Positions 41,994 to 50,692 of a stretch of DNA of 64,000 bases are shown piece by piece (the stretch's first letter is position 1; every line of letters begins with the position of its first letter). A program made the translations under genes and the position numbers. The notes beneath the pieces were generated by a model that saw only the letters and a list, made by a program, of their open reading frames with translations, had not been told where the DNA came from and ran no database searches. This DNA is from Flavimobilis marinus (GTDB taxonomy: Bacteria; Actinomycetota; Actinomycetes; Actinomycetales; Cellulomonadaceae): NCBI RefSeq assembly GCF_900113055.1, contig NZ_FONZ01000001.1:744001-808000 (forward strand), written 5' to 3'.

Positions 41994-42908
41994 GTGCGCG
42001 CTCAGTTCATTCTTTCCGAGATCGGGATCGGCCTGCGCCGAAACCTCTCGATGACCGTCTCGGTCATCCTCGTCACGTTCATCTCGCTGACCTTCGTCGG
42101 CGCCGCCGGGCTGCTCCAGCTCCAGGTGTCCAAGCTCAAGGACGACTGGTACGGCAAGGTCGAGGTCTCCGCGTTCCTGTGCCCCACGGGCTCCGCCAAG
42201 GCGCAGTGCGCCGCCGGTGAGGCGTCCGAGGAGCAGATCGCCGACATCGAGGCGCTGCTCGACTCCCCAGAGCTCGCCCCGCAGATCGAGCAGGTGTACT
42301 TCGAGACCAAGGCCGAGGCCTACGCGTCCTTCCAGGAGTACTTCGCGGGCATGGAGTGGGCGGAGATGATCCGCGAGGAGGACCTCCAGGCGTCCTTCCG
42401 CATCAAGCTCGTCGACGCCGAGAACTACCAGGTGGTCTCCGACGTCCTGTCCGGGCGCCCCGGTATCGAGTCCGTCGAGGACCAGCGCAAGATCTTCGAC
42501 ACCCTGTTCCTGGTGCTCAACCGTGCGTCGGTGATGACCGTCGGCCTCGCGGCGCTGATGCTGCTCGCAGCCGTGCTGCTCATCACGACGACCATCCGGC
42601 TCTCGGCGCTCAGCCGACGGCGAGAGACCGGGATCATGCGCCTGGTGGGCGCGTCGAACCTGTTCATCCAGCTGCCGTTCATGCTCGAGGGCGCGATCGC
42701 GGCCACCATCGGCGCGCTCGCGTCGGTCGCCGGGCTGTGGCTGGGGGTCCGCTACCTGATCACCGACTGGTTGGCGCAGGAGGTGGTGTGGGTGCCCCTC
42801 GTGCAGGAGTCTGACGTCCTGGCCCTCGCGCCCCTGCTGCTCGGCGTCGCCGTCCTGCTCGCCGCGATCTCGTCCCTGGTGACACTCAACCGCTACATGA
42901 AGGTGTGA
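41994..42908 (+). CDS. ftsX: Cell division membrane protein FtsX
   Basis: 304 residues. Four helices: one at residues 20-42 (LSMTVSVILVTFISLTFVGAAGLL) and three in the C-terminal half. The extracellular loop at about 45-165 carries a Cys pair (FLCPTGSAKAQCAAG) and the hydrophobic FETKAEAYASFQEYFAGMEW segment that contacts the hydrolase partner. The RLVGASN coupling motif is present. GTG start after AGGAGA. The stop overlaps or abuts the start of the M23 gene. Confidence 0.96.
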   Translation: MRAQFILSEIGIGLRRNLSMTVSVILVTFISLTFVGAAGLLQLQVSKLKDDWYGKVEVSAFLCPTGSAKAQCAAGEASEEQIADIEALLDSPELAPQIEQVYFETKAEAYASFQEYFAGMEWAEMIREEDLQASFRIKLVDAENYQVVSDVLSGRPGIESVEDQRKIFDTLFLVLNRASVMTVGLAALMLLAAVLLITTTIRLSALSRRRETGIMRLVGASNLFIQLPFMLEGAIAATIGALASVAGLWLGVRYLITDWLAQEVVWVPLVQESDVLALAPLLLGVAVLLAAISSLVTLNRYMKV

Positions 42909-42910
42909 CG

Positions 42911-44284
42911 ATGCGCTTTCGCCGGTCCATCACAGGCCTCGTCATGGCAGCGCTGCTCGCTGTGACGTTCCCCGCGCCCGCCGGCGCGGACACCCTGGAC
43001 GACCTGCGGGAGAAGCGTGCCGCGGCGCAGCGGGAGCGCGACGCCGCGAAGAGCTCCATCGCGGAGCTCGAGGAGGAGCTCGAGGACACCGACGCTGAGA
43101 TGGCCGCCGCGTACGTGCGGCTGCAGGAGATCGAGGCCCAGCTGCCCGTCGCGCAGGCCGCGCTCGACGAGGCGCAGGCGTCGCTCATCGCGGCCCAGCG
43201 CGAGGCTGACGCCCTCGCCGAGCGGCTCGCCGACACCGAGGCCGAGGGCGCGGCGCTCGAGGTGAAGATCGCCGAGTCGGCCGAGCAGGCCGCGGCCACG
43301 CGGTCGAACATCGCCGAGCTGGCCCGCCGCGCCTACCGCGGGGAGGGCTCCCCGGACGGGATGGGCATGGTCGTCGGTGCCGAGAGCGCCCAGGAGTTCG
43401 TCGACAAGTACTCGCTGTCGCAGGCGGCGATGCGCGCGCAGACGTCGTCGCTCACCGACCTCCAGCAGGCCGAGGCCACCTCCCGCAACACCGAGGTCCG
43501 CCTCGAGGCGGTGCGCGACGCCGTCGCGAACCTCAAGGCCGAGGCCGACGCCGCCGTCGTCGCCGCCGAGGAGGCCCGGCTCAAGGCCGAGGCCGAGCGC
43601 AAGGCGGTCGAGGAGCTCCTCGCCGAGCAGCAGCAGCAGCTCGCGGTCGTCGAGAGCCGCAAGGCCGCGCAGGAGCAGGCCAAGGCCGAGAAGGAGGCCG
43701 CCGCCGATGCCCTCACCGCGGACATCCAGGAGCTGATCGGCCTCACGAACGCCGAGAAGGCGCGCCTCAAGGCGATCGAGCGCGAGAAGCGTCTCGCCGC
43801 GGAGAAGGCCGCGCGGGAACGCGCCGCGTCGCGGAACTCCCAGCGCGAGGAAGCGGCCGCTCCCGAGCCCGCTCCGCCGGCGAGCAGCTCCTACCTGGCC
43901 TACCCGACGAAGAACGTCTACATCACCTCGAAGTACGGCTACCGTCTGCACCCCGTGCTGGGCTACATGCGCCTGCACGCCGGGACCGACTTCCGCGCCT
44001 ACTGCGGCACCCCGATCTACGCGTCCGCCTCCGGCAAGGTGCAGTGGACGATGTACCGCGCCGGCTACGGCAACCAGGTGCTGATCAATCACGGGTCGGT
44101 CAGCGGCTCCAACCTCATGACGAGCTACAACCACCTGAGCCGCTACGGCGTGAACCCGGGCCAGTCCGTGAAGAAGGGCCAGCTGGTCGGCTACTCGGGG
44201 AACACGGGAACCGGGACGGCGTGCCACCTGCACTTCGAGGTGTACGTCAACGGGGCGACCGTGAACCCGATGTCGATGCTCTGA
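42911..44284 (+). CDS. M23 peptidase with coiled coil, likely FtsEX-activated hydrolase
   Basis: About 457 residues. A signal peptide is cut near residue 27 (PAGA then DTLDD). Residues 28-310 are a long coiled coil rich in Ala/Glu/Lys (KRAAAQRERDAAKSSIAELEEELED, EKEAAADALT and so on). Residues about 335-457 are a LytM domain with Zn ligands His/Asp in LHAGTDF and the His in HLHFE, plus SYNHLS. The layout equals EnvC/PcsB-type cell-wall hydrolases gated by FtsX, except that LytM keeps its ligands, so it may itself be catalytic. ATG 42911 is used because AAGGTG precedes it; GTG 42905 would overlap the ftsX stop. Confidence 0.93.
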   Translation: MRFRRSITGLVMAALLAVTFPAPAGADTLDDLREKRAAAQRERDAAKSSIAELEEELEDTDAEMAAAYVRLQEIEAQLPVAQAALDEAQASLIAAQREADALAERLADTEAEGAALEVKIAESAEQAAATRSNIAELARRAYRGEGSPDGMGMVVGAESAQEFVDKYSLSQAAMRAQTSSLTDLQQAEATSRNTEVRLEAVRDAVANLKAEADAAVVAAEEARLKAEAERKAVEELLAEQQQQLAVVESRKAAQEQAKAEKEAAADALTADIQELIGLTNAEKARLKAIEREKRLAAEKAARERAASRNSQREEAAAPEPAPPASSSYLAYPTKNVYITSKYGYRLHPVLGYMRLHAGTDFRAYCGTPIYASASGKVQWTMYRAGYGNQVLINHGSVSGSNLMTSYNHLSRYGVNPGQSVKKGQLVGYSGNTGTGTACHLHFEVYVNGATVNPMSML

Positions 44285-44331
44285 GTCGATGGTCTGAGCG
44301 GCGCTCTCGCGTGCCGCCGCGCCACGGAACG

Positions 44332-44976
44332 TCAGGCCGTAGCGCTCGTCCCGCACTCGGCGCAGAACTTCGCGGTGCTCGGGTTCTCGTGGCCACAGCC
44401 CGAGCATGCGCGCACCAGGGCGAGAGCCGATCCGCACTCGCCGCAGAACTTGCCGCCCTCGGCGCGGGCGCCGCACGACGGACAGAGGACGACGGCCTGC
44501 CGCTCCAGGCTGAGGTTCCCGACCAGGTCGGTGTCCGCGAGCCGCTCGCGCAGCTGACGCTCGCGCGCGTCCGCCTGCAGCTGGGCGAGCTGTTCCGCGA
44601 CGATCGGCGAGCATCGGGCGCACTGGCCGACCTCACCGTTCCAGCAGACGTCCCCGCACACCCACTGGCCGCAGCCGCGGCACTGCTCGAACCGGTGCGC
44701 GACCTCCGTGACGGCCTGACCGAGTGCCTTGTCCTTCGCGGCGGAGTTGGTGCCGCGATCCATCGCCCACGAGCTCGCCATGTTCGTGATGTGCCCGGCC
44801 CGGCCGCCGAGCACACCACCCACGGTCCGAAGGAGCCCCTTGCCGCGCTCGAGCATGTCCGGCTGGAACGCTGAGCGGTAGCCGTTGCCGCAGCGCTCGC
44901 AGCGGAACTCGAACTGGAAGCCCTCCCGGTTCGACAGGTCGCGGACGTTGTCGGTGAAGGCGATGGGGGTGGTCAT
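44332..44976 (-). CDS. Zinc-ribbon protein of unknown function
   Basis: 214 residues with at least four Cys-x2-Cys knuckles: FRCERCGNGY near the N-terminus, CRGCGQWVCGDVCWNGEVGQCARC in the middle, and C-terminal LCPSCGARAEGGKFCGECG and CSGCGHENPSTAKFCAECG. The last two are the tandem double-zinc-ribbon type. No enzymatic domain. ATG 44976 follows GGGAG. It lies between the M23 gene and smpB on the opposite strand, which breaks the usual ftsX-smpB order and looks like an insertion. Confidence 0.8.
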   Translation of the reverse strand: MTTPIAFTDNVRDLSNREGFQFEFRCERCGNGYRSAFQPDMLERGKGLLRTVGGVLGGRAGHITNMASSWAMDRGTNSAAKDKALGQAVTEVAHRFEQCRGCGQWVCGDVCWNGEVGQCARCSPIVAEQLAQLQADARERQLRERLADTDLVGNLSLERQAVVLCPSCGARAEGGKFCGECGSALALVRACSGCGHENPSTAKFCAECGTSATA

Positions 44977-45134
44977 CGGTGCGAACTCCCTGATGCTCGG
45001 CCGGGTGAAGTGTCGCGATGCTATCGAAACGCCGCGTTCGGCGGGAGTGTCTGCTCGACGCCATCAGAGCCCAGCGAGGTCCGCACCCCGCTACGCCGTC
45101 GGGAAAACCCGGCGACGCCCCGACCAGCCCGGAC

Positions 45135-45140
45135 TATCCT
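45135..45140 (+). promoter_or_regulatory. -10 hexamer of smpB
   Basis: TATCCT, 39 nt before the ATG. Unlike most promoters here it gives a leader with a strong AGGAGGGG ribosome site. Confidence 0.4.
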
Positions 45141-45179
45141 TGCTGAGGCGCACCTGCGCCACGGACTAGAGGAGGGGCG

Positions 45180-45707
45180 ATGGCCAAGGGCAATCTCTAC
45201 CAGGTCCCGGACGGAACCAAGCGCTCCTCCGGACCGAGCGAACGCGTGCCGGTCAAGCAGCTCGTCGCGAGCAACAAGAAGGCGCGCCACGACTTCGTCG
45301 TCGAGGACGTCTACGAGGCCGGCCTCGTGCTGAGCGGCACCGAGGTCAAGGCGCTGCGCGCCGGGCGCGCCTCGCTGATCGACGGCTACATCGCGGTGGA
45401 CCGCGGTGAGGCGTGGCTCGAGAACGTGCACATCTCCGAGTACGCGCAGGGCACGTGGACCAACCACGCGCCGCGGCGCAAGCGGAAGCTGCTGCTGCAC
45501 AAGAACGAGATCCTGCGCCTGCAGAACGACGTCCAGGCCAAGGGGCACACGATCGTCCCGCTGTCCCTGTACTTCCTTGACGGCCGCGCCAAGGTCGAGA
45601 TCGCGCTCGCTCGCGGCAAGAAGGAGTACGACAAGCGCCAGACCCTGCGCGAGCGCCAGGACACCCTCGAGGCGCAGCGGGCCATGCGCGCCCGCGAGAT
45701 GACCTGA
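45180..45707 (+). CDS. smpB: SsrA-binding protein SmpB
   Basis: Binds tmRNA and carries it to stalled ribosomes; 175 residues. Core blocks [70 protein letters not shown] and [23 protein letters not shown] are all present. The N-terminal 15 residues and the basic C-terminal tail are slightly longer than in E. coli. Its RNA partner ssrA lies 2.9 kb downstream on the same strand. Confidence 0.97.
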   Translation: MAKGNLYQVPDGTKRSSGPSERVPVKQLVASNKKARHDFVVEDVYEAGLVLSGTEVKALRAGRASLIDGYIAVDRGEAWLENVHISEYAQGTWTNHAPRRKRKLLLHKNEILRLQNDVQAKGHTIVPLSLYFLDGRAKVEIALARGKKEYDKRQTLRERQDTLEAQRAMRAREMT

Positions 45708-45715
45708 CCGCGCCT

Positions 45716-47494
45716 GTGGGACCCAGACGCGCCAGCGCCGCCCGCCGATCCGCGGCGGCCGTCGTCGTCGCTTGGCTCGCTCTGCTCGGCCTCGCCGTCC
45801 TCGGCGCCCCCGCTGCGGTCGCCGACGAGCGTGACCACCTCGTCACGCGCATGGACGTCGACGTCGCGCTTGACGCCGACGGCGGCGCGGTCGTCACGAC
45901 GTCCTTCGACATGGACTTCCGCGCCGACGCGGCGCACGGCCCGTACCTCACGTACGTGACCCGCGAGGGCTACACGCACGAGCACAACCGCGTCTACCGG
46001 CCCGAGATCCAGCGCGTGTGGACCCCCGCGGACGCCGGCACCCCGGTCGACTACCTGTACGAGGACGCGGACGGCGCCCTCACCGTGCAGATCGGCGACG
46101 AGGACGTCGAGATCACCGGGTCTCACACCTACGAGGTCACGATCCGCTGGGAAGGCCTCACCACGGGCGCCTCGATCACCGAGGCAGGCGATCAGCTCCT
46201 CTACGACGTCGTGGGTTCCGCCTGGGAGCTGGCCCGGGAGAACGTCACCGTCGTCGTGCACGGGCCCGCCCCCCTCCGCGAGGCCGCGTGCGTGGCGGGC
46301 GGCGCGGGCTCGCAGGCGACGTGCGACGCCGTCGACCAGTCAGCGGACGGGGCCAGTGCCATCTACCGGGCGGACCGGCTCGAGCCGGGGGAGGGCCTGA
46401 CAGTCCTCGCGCGCTTCGACGACAGCGCCCTGGGCGACCCCGTCCCGCTCACCGAGCCCAACCGGGCCTACTCGCGCGCCTGGCACGTCGGCGGCGCGGG
46501 GATCTGGGTCAGCCTCGCGCTCGCCCTTGCCGGGGTCGTCGGCGTGGCGCGGAAGGCGACGCGCGTCGGGCAGGACGAGCGCGCGTTCACCGGATCGGTC
46601 GACGGCAAGCCGGCACTGCGCACCGCGCCGCCCACCGGGTTCCGCCCCGGCGAGCTCGGCACGCTCGTCGACGAGCGCGTCGACGCCCAGGACATCACCG
46701 CGACCATCCTCGACCTCGCCATCCGCGGCTACCTCAGGCTCGAGCAGCAGCCCTCCGACGACGCCCCCGGCTACGCGTGGCACGTCACCCGCACCCGGGA
46801 ACCCGACGCGCAGCTGCTCGCCTACGAGGCGCTCGTGCTCGAGACAGTGAGCACCTCAGGCGATACGACTCCCGTCACGGACCTCGCCAAGTCCTACGCG
46901 ACGTCGATGCCGGCGATCCGGGAGGCGATGTACGCGCACGTCGTCGACCGCGGCTGGTTCAGCGCGCGCCCTGACAAGGTCCGCAACCGATGGCTCGGGT
47001 GGGGGGCGGTCGTGCTCCTCGTCGGCATCGTCGCCACGATCGGGCTCCTCCTGGCAGGGCCGAACCTGCCCGGCTGGGCGTGGCCCGGCGTCGCCATGTG
47101 CGTGACCGGCGTGACGATCCTCGCCGTCTCCGGGCGCGCGCCGGCTCGTACCGCGAGCGGCAGCGCCGTGACGGACGAGGTCCGCGGCTTCGAGCGCTAC
47201 CTCGAGGAGGGGGACGGCAGCGGGCCGGTCCCGGGCGACGTCGTCGAGCGCTACCTGCCGTACGCCTTCGTCTTCAAGGTCGCCGAGCAGTGGGCCGCGC
47301 GCGCCAGCGGCATGAGCACCGCCCAGTGGCTCGTGCACTCGGGGGCTGTCACGTCGTGGGTGCATGCCGTCACGGCCGTGACGTCGTTCGGCGATGCCGC
47401 CGGCAGCGCGCTCGGGGTCAGCGGCGGCGCCGGTGGTGGCGGCTCCGTCAGCGTCGGTGGGGGCACCGGCGGTGGGGGCGGCGGGAGCTGGTGA
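45716..47494 (+). CDS. DUF2207 family membrane protein
   Basis: 592 residues. A signal peptide ends near VADE (about residue 37), then an extracellular beta-rich DUF2207 domain follows (MDVDVALDADGGAVVTTSFDMDF, YEVTIRWEGLTTG). Helices are at about 262-282 and a pair at about 425-470, and the tail ends in a Gly-rich run closing GGGSW, a hallmark of the family. Function unknown; membrane-anchored with a large outside domain. GTG start 8 bp after the smpB stop, so the two may be co-transcribed. Confidence 0.88.
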   Translation: MGPRRASAARRSAAAVVVAWLALLGLAVLGAPAAVADERDHLVTRMDVDVALDADGGAVVTTSFDMDFRADAAHGPYLTYVTREGYTHEHNRVYRPEIQRVWTPADAGTPVDYLYEDADGALTVQIGDEDVEITGSHTYEVTIRWEGLTTGASITEAGDQLLYDVVGSAWELARENVTVVVHGPAPLREAACVAGGAGSQATCDAVDQSADGASAIYRADRLEPGEGLTVLARFDDSALGDPVPLTEPNRAYSRAWHVGGAGIWVSLALALAGVVGVARKATRVGQDERAFTGSVDGKPALRTAPPTGFRPGELGTLVDERVDAQDITATILDLAIRGYLRLEQQPSDDAPGYAWHVTRTREPDAQLLAYEALVLETVSTSGDTTPVTDLAKSYATSMPAIREAMYAHVVDRGWFSARPDKVRNRWLGWGAVVLLVGIVATIGLLLAGPNLPGWAWPGVAMCVTGVTILAVSGRAPARTASGSAVTDEVRGFERYLEEGDGSGPVPGDVVERYLPYAFVFKVAEQWAARASGMSTAQWLVHSGAVTSWVHAVTAVTSFGDAAGSALGVSGGAGGGGSVSVGGGTGGGGGGSW

Positions 47495-47521
47495 GAGCGC
47501 CCGCCGCCCGAACCCGTCCCC

Positions 47522-48391
47522 TCAGCGGCGGACGACCTTGACGGTGCGGGCCTTCGACACGTCGCGGTAGAGCGTGCTCGTCTGCTTGGTCACCACGCGG
47601 TAGCTCGTCGTCTTGCGGACCTTGACCTTCGTCTTCCACTTGCCACCGGCGCCGACCTTGACGGTCTTCACGTTGCGCCACTTGGACCAGCCCTTGACCT
47701 TCTGCTGGAGCACGAGCCTGGTGCCCTTCTTCAGCGAGCGGTGCTTGTAGTGGTAGCGCGCGTCCGCCCGCACGTAGGTGGCGCGACCCGACAGGGTGAC
47801 CTTCTTGTTCTTCGTGACCTTCGTGCGCGAGGCCTTGGGGCGCGTCACCTTGGTCGCCGAGCGGATGTTGTAGGTGGTCTTGGCCTCGATGATCGAGTTG
47901 AGGCCGCCGGCCGGGTGGTCGGCGTTGCGGTAGACGTCGAGCGTCGCCGTCAGCGTGCACGTGCCGTTGCGCAGGTACCCGGGGTTGGCGCCCTTGACGT
48001 TCTGCACGGGCAGGTCGATGGTCCACGAACCGCCGCCGGTCGCGTGGGTCTCGTTGCGGTACAGGACCTCGTAGGGGCGACGTGCGGTGAGTCCACCGGG
48101 CCCCAGGCACGACGGTCCGCCCGATGCCACGACCGTGACGTCCCAGAAGAGCGGGAGGTTCGGCATAGGGTCCGGCGACGCGGGCAGCGGCACCTTCACG
48201 TCCACGGTCGCCCATCGCTTGAGCGTGTATGTGCCTGCCTTGTTCTTGACGTCCCGGACGGTGATCGTCACCGACGACGGCGTCGCGGGGTCTGCGGCAG
48301 AGGCGCCGCCCGCCGCGGCCGGGGCGACGACGGAGCCCGTCGCGACGAGCGCGGCCAGGGCCACGGAGGACATCAGGGTGCGGAGTCTCAT
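47522..48391 (-). CDS. Secreted beta-sandwich protein of unknown function, paralogue A
   Basis: 289 residues. A signal peptide (MRLRTLMSSVALAALVATGSVVAPAAAGG) is followed by an N-terminal domain (SVTITVRDVKNKAGTYTLKRW) with a Cys pair (GPSCLGP, NGTCTLT). A C-terminal Lys-rich domain (SGRATYVRADARYHYKHRSLKKGTRLVLQQKVKG, TTSYRVVTKQTSTLYRDVSKARTVKV) resembles Ig-like repeats on actinobacterial surface proteins. It is clearly homologous over its length to the gene at 49067-49933. Very basic. Convergent with DUF2207. Confidence 0.75.
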   Translation of the reverse strand: MRLRTLMSSVALAALVATGSVVAPAAAGGASAADPATPSSVTITVRDVKNKAGTYTLKRWATVDVKVPLPASPDPMPNLPLFWDVTVVASGGPSCLGPGGLTARRPYEVLYRNETHATGGGSWTIDLPVQNVKGANPGYLRNGTCTLTATLDVYRNADHPAGGLNSIIEAKTTYNIRSATKVTRPKASRTKVTKNKKVTLSGRATYVRADARYHYKHRSLKKGTRLVLQQKVKGWSKWRNVKTVKVGAGGKWKTKVKVRKTTSYRVVTKQTSTLYRDVSKARTVKVVRR

Positions 48392-48587
48392 GCGGTACGT
48401 CCATCTCTGGTCGGAGGCAGGTACCGTGCCGGACCCGCCCGAGTCGGTCCGAATCGTACCGAACCTCGCACGCCTGTCCGGCACCCTTCGTCGCCTGTGG
48501 ACGACGAGCTTCCCCGCGGCCGGGCCGGCCCCCGCCGGCACCCATCGTGTGACCGGAAATACCGTGGAGCTCGGTGGGGTTGTGGAG

Positions 48588-48593
48588 TAGGCT
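48588..48593 (+). promoter_or_regulatory. -10 hexamer of ssrA
   Basis: TAGGCT, about 50 nt upstream of the mature tmRNA 5' end, leaving a short precursor leader for RNase P removal. No clear -35. Confidence 0.4.
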
Positions 48594-48643
48594 CGAGGGT
48601 GTCCGGAGCGGCGTGCCGCCCTGGGTGCTTGAAAACTGAACAT

Positions 48644-49012
48644 GGGGGTGATCGGTTTCGACGGTGGTCGTGCTTCGAGGAGAAGCGGGCCGAGGATGCA
48701 GACTTATCTCGTAAACGATGTCTGCAAACCAATAGGTGCCGATAACAAGCGCACCGACTTCGCACTCGCCGCCTGAGCGAGTCCTGAAGTCCGTCAGCCC
48801 GGAGTAGCTCTCGCTCCGGTTCCTGGCGTCAGCTAGAGAGCCACTGCTCACAGCATTCGTCATCGGTGCTGCGGGGACTTTTAGATGACTGGGCCTGTCA
48901 GCAGCTTGTCTGCGTGCGTGCTGGGGCCGAGAAAATCCACTAGCAGACTGCGCCCGGAGAAGTCCTCGATCGGCGTCACCGGACCGGGGTTCGATTCCCC
49001 GCACCTCCACCA
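48644..49012 (+). ncRNA. ssrA: tmRNA
   Basis: 369 nt. The 5' end GGGGGTGATCGG pairs with the 3' CACCTCC followed by ACCA to form the tRNA-like acceptor stem, and GGTTCGATTCC is the T arm. The tag frame at 48738-48776 reads ADNKRTDFALAA then TGA, the tag form I know from actinobacteria. The four pseudoknot region lies between tag and 3' end. It rescues stalled ribosomes with SmpB, tagging products for ClpXP/ClpAP-type proteases (clpS is at 56 kb). CCA is encoded. Confidence 0.97.
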
Positions 49013-49015
49013 GAC

Positions 49016-49047
49016 AGCGAAGGCCGCCCCACGGGGCGGCCTTCGCT
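49016..49047. terminator. Terminator hairpin after ssrA, usable from both sides
   Basis: Perfect 15-bp stem (49016-49030 AGCGAAGGCCGCCCC with 49033-49047) with a 2-nt nominal loop, 3 nt after the tmRNA end. It is also 20 nt beyond the stop of the convergent paralogue B gene. Confidence 0.85.
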
Positions 49048-49066
49048 GTGCCCGCGAGCAAGAGGG

Positions 49067-49933
49067 CTAGCGCTTGACCTTGACGGTCCGCACGCTGGAG
49101 ACGTCACCACGCAGGGTGCTGGTCTCCTTGAACACGACGCGGTACGACGTCGTCTTCTTCACCTTGACGGTGGTCTTCCACCGTCCCGACGTGCCCACCT
49201 TCACCTTCTTGACGTTCTTCCACTTCGAGGAGCCCTTGACCTTCTGCTGCAGGACGAGCTTGGTGCCCTTCTTCATGGCCTTGGTCTTGTAGTAGACCTT
49301 CTGGTCCGCCCGCAGGTAGGTGGCCTTGCCCGACAGCGCGACCTTGGCGTTCTTCTTGACCGTGGTGCGCGACGCAGCCGGCTTCGCCACGTTGGTGGCG
49401 TTGAGGATCTTGAACGACGTCGTCGCCGTGATCTCCTTGTCGATCGACCCGGCGGGGTTGATCGTGGAGCGGTACACGTCGAGCTTCGCAGTGAGCTTGC
49501 ACGTGCCGCTCTTGAGGTAGTAGTTGGTGAACCCCTTGCGCGTGTTCTCGATCGGCAGGTCGATCGTCCAGCTGCCTCCCGTACGGCCGTCGACCTCGCT
49601 CTTGCGCATCAGGACGTCGCCGTAGGAGCCGCCGCACGAGCCCTTGCCGGTCGAGCGGACCTCGACGCTCCACCAGACGTCCTTGGTCCCAGCGGGAGAG
49701 CCGTCGGAGAAGGTGTCGGTGAAGGTCCCAGGGACCACGACGTCGACGGTGAGGAACTTCTTCACCGTCGACTTGCCCTTCTTGTTGTTGATGTTCTTCA
49801 CCTTGACGGTGACCGACGCGGGCAGGGCGGGGTCGGAGGCAGAGCCCGTCCCGGCGCTGGCGGGCCCGGCCACGGCGCCGGCGGTGACGAGGCCGGCGAT
49901 GATCGCCGACGTCAGCATGGTGCGAAGTCGCAT
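49067..49933 (-). CDS. Secreted beta-sandwich protein of unknown function, paralogue B
   Basis: 288 residues, same layout as paralogue A. Signal peptide MRLRTMLTSAIIAGLVTAGAVAGPASA, an N-terminal domain (SVTVKVKNINNKKGKSTVKKF) with Cys in GKGSCGGS and SGTCKLTA, shared GGSWTIDLP and LDVYR blocks, and a C-terminal domain (SGKATYLRADQKVYYKTKAMKKGTKLVLQQKVKG). It is richer in Lys and Thr than paralogue A. The region just before both starts is also similar (W-x-x-R-M-R-L-R-T in the extended frame). Exported; function unknown. Confidence 0.75.
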   Translation of the reverse strand: MRLRTMLTSAIIAGLVTAGAVAGPASAGTGSASDPALPASVTVKVKNINNKKGKSTVKKFLTVDVVVPGTFTDTFSDGSPAGTKDVWWSVEVRSTGKGSCGGSYGDVLMRKSEVDGRTGGSWTIDLPIENTRKGFTNYYLKSGTCKLTAKLDVYRSTINPAGSIDKEITATTSFKILNATNVAKPAASRTTVKKNAKVALSGKATYLRADQKVYYKTKAMKKGTKLVLQQKVKGSSKWKNVKKVKVGTSGRWKTTVKVKKTTSYRVVFKETSTLRGDVSSVRTVKVKR

Positions 49934-50049
49934 GCGTGTGATCCATCTCGTGTTGGAGGGGCCAGCGCGCCTGAGTCGGCGTGCGGCTCGGCCGCAGCGT
50001 AGCGGAGCGCGCACGCACGTGTCCGGGGACCCGCCAGACGCCGGACAGG

Positions 50050-50655
50050 TCAACCAGCGGTGCGCACCCCGAACCCGTACACGAAGTACCGCGGGGTGCT
50101 GCCGACGGTGAGCTCGACGCCCGCGCGGCGAGCCGCGTCGCACAGCTCGTCCGGCTCGTAGAAGTTCTTCACGATCGTCGCGACCCGTCCGTCGTCGAGC
50201 TCCCGCGACATCAGCTGCCCGTCCGCCGCGACGACGTGCGGGGCATCGGTCGCGCTCGCGCGGTCGTCGACGAAGAACACCCGCCCCCCGGGCTTGAGCG
50301 CACGCGCCACCCGGGCCCAGAAGTCGTCGAGCCGCTCCCGCGGGACGTGCGTCACCCAGAACGTGAAAGACACGGCGTCGTAACGGCGGTCCGGCTCCCA
50401 CGTGAAGAGGTCCGCGACGACCGACACGACGTGCGGCTGACCGACCACGGGGTTGCGGGCCAGCGTCGCCGCCGCCCCGTCGAGCACGGTCAGCCGCGTC
50501 GCACATCGGGCCAGGTGGATGCTCCACGTCCCCGTGCCGGCGGCGAGCTCGACGACGTCGCCGGTGATCGCCGCGGCGTCGAGCACCTGGACGACCTGGT
50601 CGACCTCCACGAGCCACGCGGCGTTGGTGTCGGACACCTCAGGAAGGCTGGCCAT
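50050..50655 (-). CDS. Class I SAM-dependent methyltransferase
   Basis: 201 residues. SAM motif I is VVELAAGTGTWSIHLAR, with the acidic residue of strand 2 in LTVLDGA, FTFWVTHVPRERL as motif post-II, and LKPGGRVFFVDDRAS as motif III. The usual N-terminal Y-D-x-x-A-x-x-Y-D element of this subfamily is not in the chosen frame, so the N-terminus may be shortened or the start misjudged. Methyl acceptor unknown. Located 37 bp after the membrane protein gene at 50693. Confidence 0.8.
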   Translation of the reverse strand: MASLPEVSDTNAAWLVEVDQVVQVLDAAAITGDVVELAAGTGTWSIHLARCATRLTVLDGAAATLARNPVVGQPHVVSVVADLFTWEPDRRYDAVSFTFWVTHVPRERLDDFWARVARALKPGGRVFFVDDRASATDAPHVVAADGQLMSRELDDGRVATIVKNFYEPDELCDAARRAGVELTVGSTPRYFVYGFGVRTAG

Positions 50656-50692
50656 GTGCCAGATGTTCGCTCCGGATCGCGGCGCGCGCGCG

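Noticed and set aside
48644-49012. Integrated island at the ssrA 3' end
   Set aside because: The 3' end sequence of ssrA is not repeated downstream within the window, and no integrase gene is present. Only the paralogue pair remains odd.
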